Shown piece after piece: positions 51,001 to 60,000 of a DNA stretch of 64,000 bases. The translations under genes and the position numbers were made by a program. The notes below the pieces were generated by a model that saw only the letters and a list, made by a program, of their open reading frames with translations, ran no database searches and was not told the DNA's origin. The DNA lies in contig JAWZYU010000017.1 of the NCBI GenBank assembly GCA_038380435.1, forward strand, positions 21,885,283-21,949,282, given 5' to 3'. This DNA comes from Ryuthela nishihirai (lineage: Eukaryota; Arthropoda; Arachnida; Araneae; Heptathelidae). Within the stretch, counting starts at the first letter, position 1. Every line of letters starts with the position of its first letter.

Positions 51001-54000
51001 TTTTATATAGGCTTGTTGTCTCTGATGGCATTATTTAGTTCTGGGGACTTTTTTGTCATATAAAAAAATACAGCAGATTGGTAGTAAATTGTTTACGATA
51101 ATTCATGTTTTTTAAGTACTGCTGTTTCTTATGTGAATGGGACAGCCAAGCAAAGACTTTGCACTACGTGAAGAGAAACTGGCCTCAGAGGAAATCTCTG
51201 AAGGTCAGAGAGAAGAATGTGGAACATTCAGCACTGGCAGAAGCAGACAAAATCCTGTTACCATCCCCTACACATCAAACTCGGTGTGATGAAAAACTTC
51301 ATAAATAATACTTGAAAGCTGATGGGCCGGACTGCATCAGCTTTCAAGTATTTGGCTCACCAATTCCCTCGAGTCAGGAAAGTGAAAATTAAAGAGGGAA
51401 TTTTTGTGGGTCCTCCGATCTGTGAGCTGTTCAGAGACTAGATGTTCGACAACCTGCTTCAGGGTGATGAGAAAAAGGCTTGGGATGCATTTTGTCTGGT
51501 GTCAACTAAATTCCTCGGGAATGTCAGGGCAGACAACTACAAGAAACTGATTAAGGACATGTTGTCACTGCATCACAAACTTGGCTGCAATATGTCCTTA
51601 AAGATCCACTTTCTCCATTTCCACTTAGATTTCTTCCCTGACAACAGTGGCATGGCTGGTGATGAGCACAGTGAATGTTTTCACCAAAACATTGCAATGA
51701 TGGAGAAACGATACCAGGGAAACTGGCCCAATTCAATGTTGGCTGACTACTGTTGGACACTTGCCAGAGATGACCCTGAGCAGCTGTACAAGAGATGGGC
51801 AAAGCGACGTCAGAAGTAGAAGCGGAGTTTTACCAATACATGTCATATGTACATATTACTCTATTATATAAGAAATTATTGTGGATTTTTCAGAAATCAT
51901 AGCCAATTTTGCATTTTCAATATCATAATTGTGTTTAGCACCTTGAAATCTTTAAGAAATGGCTACTTTTATCTCAGAGGCATGACTTTTATGAAAATTT
52001 GTTGCCCAGTGTTATGAATTACATTTCCTATCTTATAGCAAAAAGCTTAAATCAGTTTAGTTGCATCTTTACAGTGCAGAAAATCTATGCATGCATACTA
52101 TTTGATATTAACAATAGTTAACTTAATCACTAATAATTAATAATCAATACATAGGCATCATCCTATGATCAATAATACATACATACATAGATGTAGATTA
52201 ATAAATATATTGCAAAACTTAGCATTACAATACAGAGGGAATAACAACAAATGTCATGGGGCCCTTTTCCCTGGTGATTTTTTTAGAAAGTGCTAGAATT
52301 GCTGGCAGTGGCAGAGTACTGAATATTTTGAGAAGCTTTTGAATATTTGCATTACACAATGACTGCAAATGTTTTACATTTTCTTTTCATTTTGTACTTT
52401 TTTCCAGATAGGAATAAAATATCTTATCAGCAACTCATCAATTGCAATGGCCAATTTTTTGGCAGCCTTTTCTGGAGCCAGGTGGAGAAGATGACATAGA
52501 CAACCTAATGAAATTATGTGTTTGCTTAGCTTTAAGATAGGAAATTACTCCTTTCTTCTTACCAAGCATGACAGGAACATTGTCTGACAACACTGACGCA
52601 CAATTCAACCACGAAATGCCCATAAGCCTGAACTCGGAAAATGTTAAAATGGCAATATTTTCCCCCGTTGCGTAACCCTCCAAGCATGGCAATGATAAAA
52701 GGCCACACTTCACTCGTTTGACATCTTCATCATAATAAATTACCGCTAGAGGAAACAATATATCATTCGACTTGTTGTTCCATCAGTTGTAACAGAAAAC
52801 AGTTAAGTTTTTATAGCACTTATAACTTTTCTTTAGTAACTGGTAGCAAGTTCTTGAACAATATAATTTGCTTTGGTCTGACCACATTCATACTTCTTCA
52901 CTTCAGACGAATTTGGAAACATCATAGCAAATAATAAAAAAAATATAATAAATACCCCCTCAAGCAGCTGCTTGCCACAGAGGTCTGACAGGAGCCTGGT
53001 CAGTTTATATGCCAAAGAGCCTGTTGCATAATCGGCAGCTGATAATGGGATGTTGTGCTTTAACAAAAATGTTGTAAATCGACATTGATTTGCTGATTTT
53101 CATCACATTTTTAAAATTGATTCAACTTAGGCAGATTTTTAGATCCACCTCAGTTAATTATATTGAAGATTAATTACTTTGAAACTAAAACTTCAATGTA
53201 ATTTAAAATGTGCTTCACCATCTTGCTGGCAGTAAAATATCTCTTTGGCCTCCATGCCCAATGCTAATATCACAGTTAAAGAATTTGCAAAAGTTTCCCC
53301 TTTATGTGATGATTTCACAAATTCAAATTTCTGGGAATATTCTGCCAAATATTTTTGATTGTGCGAATATTTAGGAGGTGTAGTAAAAATTTTAACACAA
53401 CTAGTAATGAAACTTTTACAGACAACAGCATATGACTAAGTGCAGAGATAAGAACAGAGACAATACTGCTAGTGCTGAAACCAAAGAGAGGAACTTGATC
53501 AGCCAATCAAAAGGTCAGAGCAATAGCCCAACTGTCAATTTGCCTCAACTTTAGTAAAAGTTTTAATTTTTATCAATCTTTAGCCAATCCAGATAGCAAT
53601 AGACATGCAAGAAACCCATTCATGTTGTAATGTTAATTATGGCCCACAGATCAGAGAAGCTGTATAATCTATATACCTCCTTCACTCTGAAGTTTCCAAT
53701 TCTAAGTAATCCAATTAGTGGTTAGTTGGCCAGAGCTGGGAGAGTTTGGGAATAGGTTCAATAAACACCCATTTAGAAACAATTAAACATTCTTCAACTC
53801 TGTAAAAGAATTTAGATGTGGACTATGCCATGTGTTCTGTCCAGAAATGGCTGCCCCTTTAGTACAGTAAAAGAGCTACATCAGAAACAATTCTTCCCTT
53901 TCATTAACATTCTCCTTTTGAGAAAAGGGCAAAAAATACTGTAAATTTGGAAGTAGATTTTCATAAGGGTAAAACTGAAAAAAATTCCAAAAAACAGATT

Positions 54001-57000
54001 TTCAATGACCAATTTAGATTTTAAACCAAAAATCGGAGAATATCTGAAAAGATCAGAGTAATTGGCAGCTTGAAAAGCACTGCGACTTGCCGAAACGAAA
54101 GGCTTCAGAAACCTAAATGTCTTTGCAGCATTTTAAAAATTAAACATCAAATGTAATATATACCAACAAAAAGTTTCCAACAAGAAAATTTAGAATTCTT
54201 TTAAGAAAATGCTTAATAGAACACAGCTTACCAAAAAATAATGCAAATGTATTTGGGAGTGGTCTTGACAAATAAAACATGAAGTGGAATTGAGATGCTG
54301 TGATAAGTTGCAACCATACAGATACAACAGGGCCAAATTTCTTTTTAACAGATTGCCGAAATTTGTTGAAAGCAAACAGGAGCAACATTCCTAATACAGC
54401 TCTCACTGGAAAAGAAAACATTTATTGTGGTAGTAATATATCAGCAATAATTTTCAGTTGGTATTAAATATTCAAAATCAGGTGGTATTATCTAAAATTT
54501 CACACAAAAACAGTAAAAAGTTTTAAAACATAATACAGGGTGTCTCTGAATTCATGGCCCAAACGTGAGGGGATGGTAGTACACACCACACCCACCAATA
54601 TTCATCATAGAATATGCAGCCGCAAACGCAGCCAGGTGCCAGTAGGGGGTGCAGACGAGGCGGCATGGCTTAAAAGTGCTGGATCGGCCAAACCCCAGCA
54701 TTCTCAGCCGCTGATGTATGTGACAAGCCAGGTGTTTACGAGCAGGTACGCCGATCACTACTCCACTGTTGTGCCACCTGTATCAACATTGGTGGGCAGA
54801 CATTTGAGCATTTGTTGTAATGATCACCAATAAACATCACTCTGGAAACCTCTGTGTCTGTCCTTCATTTCCGACTCCTCACTGCATTTGCGGCCACGTA
54901 TTCTATGACGAATATTGGTGGGTTTGATTATAAATATTCAGGGACACCCTGTATATTGCAAATTTACAATATTCAGGGACACCCTGTATATTGCAAATTC
55001 AACAATATTCAGGGACACCCTGTATATTTACAATATTCAGGGACACCCTGTATATTGCAAATTTACAATAACTTTTACAAATCTAAATAGGGTCAGATGT
55101 ACTCAAATATGATAACCTATTAATAGAATATTTGATGTCACTGCTTCAGTTTCTTATATGTAACAAAATACTGAGCAGAAGTGGACTTCACAGCAGGTTG
55201 AGTTAATTTCTGATTGGCACTTTTTTTGCACACAATAGGTTAAATGGCCAGGTCACAAGAACCCCGAGGGCTCAGAGAAAGTTGGGAACAGGGGACCTAC
55301 TGGACAGGATAATTAGGACACAGGTAGCCATTCAGTATGTTCATCAAAGCCATTCAGTATGTTCTTTAATGTGCACAAGGAGCCATGGCTTTACTGCATC
55401 GGTTTCCTCTACTGACCAAGGGCAGGGTGGAGATTTTTCAGAAATAAATCTCAAACCTGGCCCTGGGAACTACAGATTATGATGAGCCAAGCAGCTACCA
55501 ACTGAGCAATAACTAAGCAGGTAGCTAAGATTAAACATATGTGGATCCCTGAGCATGTATAATCTCTTTCTGTAATACAGCAAAACTAAAATTTGGAATT
55601 TACTATCAAATAGGTGAGTACAGAGGAGAAATTGTCTTGAGATGGGTGGGATACAAACTCATGACCTCCTGATAACATATCAGGTGCCCTGACTATTGAG
55701 GTACTAGACACCAATAAATATCTCATCTATTGATGGCTATAAGCTTTATACAATGGGGTCAGTCATTAAAAGTTGTCCTGACTGCAACTGAAGATTCTGG
55801 TTGATTAAGTACTTTCCAGGTATGTGCATTACACCAGTCACACCTCAAACTTCAATAGACATAATATTTTTTTTCTTTTATTACTTTAATCAAATATAAA
55901 GATGATATGTTCAGTAACAAGCAAACACAGGCAAGCACCTGTAGACTGTGAACATTTTTGGGTATAAAGAAGAAATTGTCTTGAGCTGAGTGGGATATGA
56001 CCCATAACTTCCCAATAGCATGTTATCATGAGGATATAAAAACATTAGATTTAAAACATCATGTTGATATAAAAACAGATATACACCGAAGAGCCAAAAC
56101 ATTATGACCAGCACATTTTTATGCAAATCAAAGCAACTGCAGGTAAATGATAGCACATGTGACGGTCATGAAATGGTATAAATAACACCTGATACTGAGC
56201 TCTGTTAATCAGTGTTAATTAATAAAATAAAATAAATAAATAAATACCCCCTCAAGCAGCTGCTTGCCACAGAGGTCTGACAGGAGCCTGTCAGTTTATA
56301 TGCCACAGTAGGAGATCTGAGAGGATAGATTCTGAAAAAAAAAATTTTTTTTTTTCAGAATCTATTAATTAATGTTTGATGTGTATCTTAACAGGGAATA
56401 CTGTGCATTTACTATGAATTGTTTTTTAATCAGTGTTATTCTTGTTCTTCGGTGGGAAAGGCAGTGAACTTAAGTGAGTTTGACAAAGGCCAAATTATAA
56501 TGGCCAGATGACTGGATCAGAGCATTTCTGAGATGGCAAGGCTTGTGGGGTGTTCACGGTCAACCATGGTTAGTACCTTCAAAAAGTGGTCTGAGGAGGG
56601 AAAACCCATGAATGGTTGGTAAAGTGTGGGCCAACCATGGCTCATCAATACTAGAGGTGAGCAAAGGCTATCCCATGTGGTACGAGCCAACAGAAGGGAT
56701 ACTGCGGTGCAACTCACCTGTAATTTGAATACTGGTGACGAGAATAATATGTCACAACATATTATTCTCGTTCAACCTGCTGATCAATCAAACCCTGCTG
56801 AAAATGGAGCTGTGTAGCTGCACACCACGCTAAGTGCCCATGCTAACCTCAGTTCACGGTCGAAAGCACCTACAATGGATACGTGAGTATCAAAACTGGA
56901 CCTTGAATGATTGGAAGATCATTTGGTCTGATGAATCTCATTTCCTGTTGCACTATGCGGACAGCAGGGTGTGTGTTGCTTACCTGGATAAGGGTTGGCA

Positions 57001-60000
57001 CCAGGATGCACAATGGGACAAAAACAAGCCCGTGGAGGAAGTGTAATGCTTTGGGAAATGTTCTGCTGGGAAACCCCAGGTCCAGTCATTCATGTGCAGG
57101 AAACTATAATGTCTACCACCTACCTAAACATCATTGCAGACCAGTGTGATGGTCCACCCATTCATTTTTACTTTTCCTTAATCAGTTTTGCTTTATTTTT
57201 GTTATATTTATCATTTTGGGGATTATTTCTTTTGTTTTGGACTGTCTCAATATTCGTTCTGAGCTGTATGAGTTGCAAATGCGCAACTCCGACCTTTTGA
57301 TTGACAACAGTTAAAGTGCGTGTTCAGGACACGACCTCTCTTGCGTCGTAGCTTGTGCGATCGTCAGTTTATGCAAATGTCTTTCCCAGTGTGCAAGACA
57401 CATGCTGGCTTTGTATGCTGCTCGTTATAACTTAGTGGCGTTAGGTCACAGAGTTAGATTGTGGTAGACAGAGTTATTGTGAATCAGTGTAGTTTTTAGT
57501 AAGTTCAGTAGTAGTAGTTTTTAGTAGTAATCAGTGTAGAATAGTTTTTGTCCGAGATTTTGTTACTTTAGATAGATGTGAGTTGCTAATGTATTCAACC
57601 ATCGAGTTTGATGAGTTGAATTTTTGGAAATAAACTTTGCTCGTTTTAGAAACTTTTGAATCTTTGCTATTTTTTTCTCTTGAGCAATGTAAATTTTGAT
57701 TAGATTTAAACTTTAATTAAACTTGACAATCATTTTTGAATTCTAACTTCATAAGTAACGCTTGGCAAATACTTAATGAGCCCTATTTCAACTTTATTTG
57801 GCAAGTTATTATTGCCTGGCGCCTGATCGAGTTATCCGGAATTTGAATAAATTTGGATCAGACAAAAGGTCCAACTTTGAAAGGTTAATAATCTTTGGAG
57901 CATTACACCAGGTACATCCTTTCATGTCAACAGTATATCCCTCTAGTAACATCTTCTTTTAGCATGATAATGTGCCATGCCACACTGCCCGGATTGTTTG
58001 AGAATGGTTCACAGAACATGAGGAAGACTTCCAGGTATTGCCCTGGCTTCCAAATTCCACAGACATCAATTCAATTGAGCATCTGTGGTTTGTGTTGGAA
58101 CAGCATATCCAATCTGCAGCAGCTCAATCACAAAACTTACAATATTTAAAGGATCAGCTAGTAACATGTTGGTACCATAGAAACCTTTAGTACACAAGAC
58201 ACCTTCAGAAATCTTGTAGAGTCCATGCCTTGCTCGGTAAGAGCTGTTTTGGCGGCACGTGGAGGACCAACATCATCCAAGGCAGGCAGTCATAATGTTT
58301 TGGCTCTTCGGTGTATATATAACATGTTATCATGAGATTGTGGGCTCATATCCCACCCAGCTCAAGACAATTTCTCCTTTACATTCAAGAATGTTGGCAA
58401 TTTACAGGTGCTTACCTGCATTTGCTTGTTACTAATACTATCATACAGGCTTAAAAAAGACAGCAGCACATACACTCACACAGACAGCTTTGTTTATGTA
58501 TTTTATGTTCTTACATATACACAAACATGCACACGTTTTTGATTTGTGATGCCACACAGAATATATGTAAACACTTAACGTATAGTACTGAAGACAATGT
58601 TTTGCATTGTCTCAGAACACAATCACATTAAAAAAATGTATAAGTTGTTTATCACTGGCTCAATCCCCAGGTTTGCCAGGTGAAGACACATTTATGGAGT
58701 TACCTTAATTTTTTATGAATTATCATTTGTGGATCTTATCTTAGTTAACGTTTAAGAAAGTAACTAACATGTAACACTAGAATTAAAAAAAACTGGCTTT
58801 GCACCTTTGGTCAGTTTAACACAAGTAGCCTTACACCACATCATTAGATGTGATTACTCATTCAAAGGTTGCTCCTTGCATAGGTAAACTACAACTTTTT
58901 CTGTAGGGTGATCTATGGTAATGTTACTCAACTTTCAGCAAAACACCTAAAGGTTCAATTGTTTCAGACAGAACACCTAGAAGTATCAGTTGCTTTATGC
59001 AGAACATCTGATGAAAACTTTCTGGAAAAGATTATGTACCAGCTGTAATGTTCATGATATCAGTATGATGCATTCCTCTGAATGCAATTCAGAAAACTGA
59101 ATTAAATCCAATTTTACTCGCATATAACAATTTTTTTTAAATGCCTGCATAATGATTATGAACACTACTTAAAATTGAAATTGATATTACTCATGTGTAT
59201 GGAATCCTATGCATGTGTGCATAAGATTCCATAAACTATATTCTATATCTCCCTAATGTTCTCTACAATTTGACTCATATTTCTAATACAACTGTTTTAT
59301 CTTCATGTTTATAGGTCAATTTCCATGGGACACAGGTTTTATCCTTTACCATCACATAACTACTATCTGCACGGTTCTTGGATGTGATTTTCGTTATTCT
59401 GCTTTAACATGAGGTTTAGTTGATTCTCTTTGAAGGATGCTAACTAGTACACTTCTGTGCTGCTTGTAGTGTCAATGTTATAGCAGGTTCTTTATTATAT
59501 TTCCACATTTTGTGTACATGAACTTAAAAGGAGTTTTAGGTGCTCCACTGATGATGGTATATGCAGTTAAATTCTAAACAAATTTTGAGGTAATTTCTTC
59601 ATTTATGACAGTTTGCAGCAATGTCATATCTGGTTGCTTTTTTAATAAATTGTTCTAATCTACTGTTATGCATTGCATTAGGGATCTTTCTATTTCGTTT
59701 TTGTGTAGTTTATTTCTTCCTGTTGATTGTTTTGGAGCAGAGATCAATATTACAAGCATCAGAAAAATACATTAAAAAAAAAAAGCACACACAATATTGT
59801 TACAAATCTTTTAAGAACTTCGAAATTTGACTAAGAATCAATCACTACAGTACCTAATATATATATTTTAAATTAGGGGAAATGCAGAATGTTTCCAAAC
59901 ATATAATAAAGAATTGTTTTGTAACACTGTGCATTGTAATCCCCTTCAAGAAATATGGATTTACTAAAAGAGCATTGTCAATGAAAAATCAACCACAAAA

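Larger units (their letters stand above)
49886..51819 (+). pseudogene. Transposon-encoded Cys-rich protein, disrupted
   Basis: Successive frames read [12 protein letters not shown] then [33 protein letters not shown] and [112 protein letters not shown] and [20 protein letters not shown]. From memory, similar ~600-700-residue proteins are annotated 'uncharacterized' in hydra, aphids and arachnids. Paired CxxC motifs (CCSIC, CYFC, CFLC) suggest zinc binding. At least four breaks and one insertion. Function unknown. Confidence 0.7.
49372..52011 (+). mobile_element. CACTA-like DNA transposon with Cys-rich ORF of unknown class
   Basis: Left end CACTGGGCAACACA at 49372 and right end TGTTGCCCAGTG at 52011 are inverted, with TTA on both sides (49369-49371, 52012-52014). 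Subterminal blocks also pair: atagccaat / gaaatggctac and aggtgctgaaca / tgtttagcaccttg. CACTR ends with a 3-bp TSD are features of EnSpm/CACTA. The inside (49886-51819) encodes a broken protein that resembles none of the usual transposase signatures I know. A 254-base chimeric SINE sits at about 50852-51105. Confidence 0.75.
56084..58313 (+). mobile_element. Tc1/mariner element with intact TIRs and TA site
   Basis: Perfect inverted ends of about 27 bases (CACCGAAGAGCCAAAACATT... and its inverse) inside TA (56082-56083, 58314-58315). 2230 bases in total. It carries a disrupted transposase, a chimeric SINE near the left end and a solo LTR (57145-57907). Near-perfect TIRs with a dead ORF suggest mobilisation in trans. 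Confidence 0.9.
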
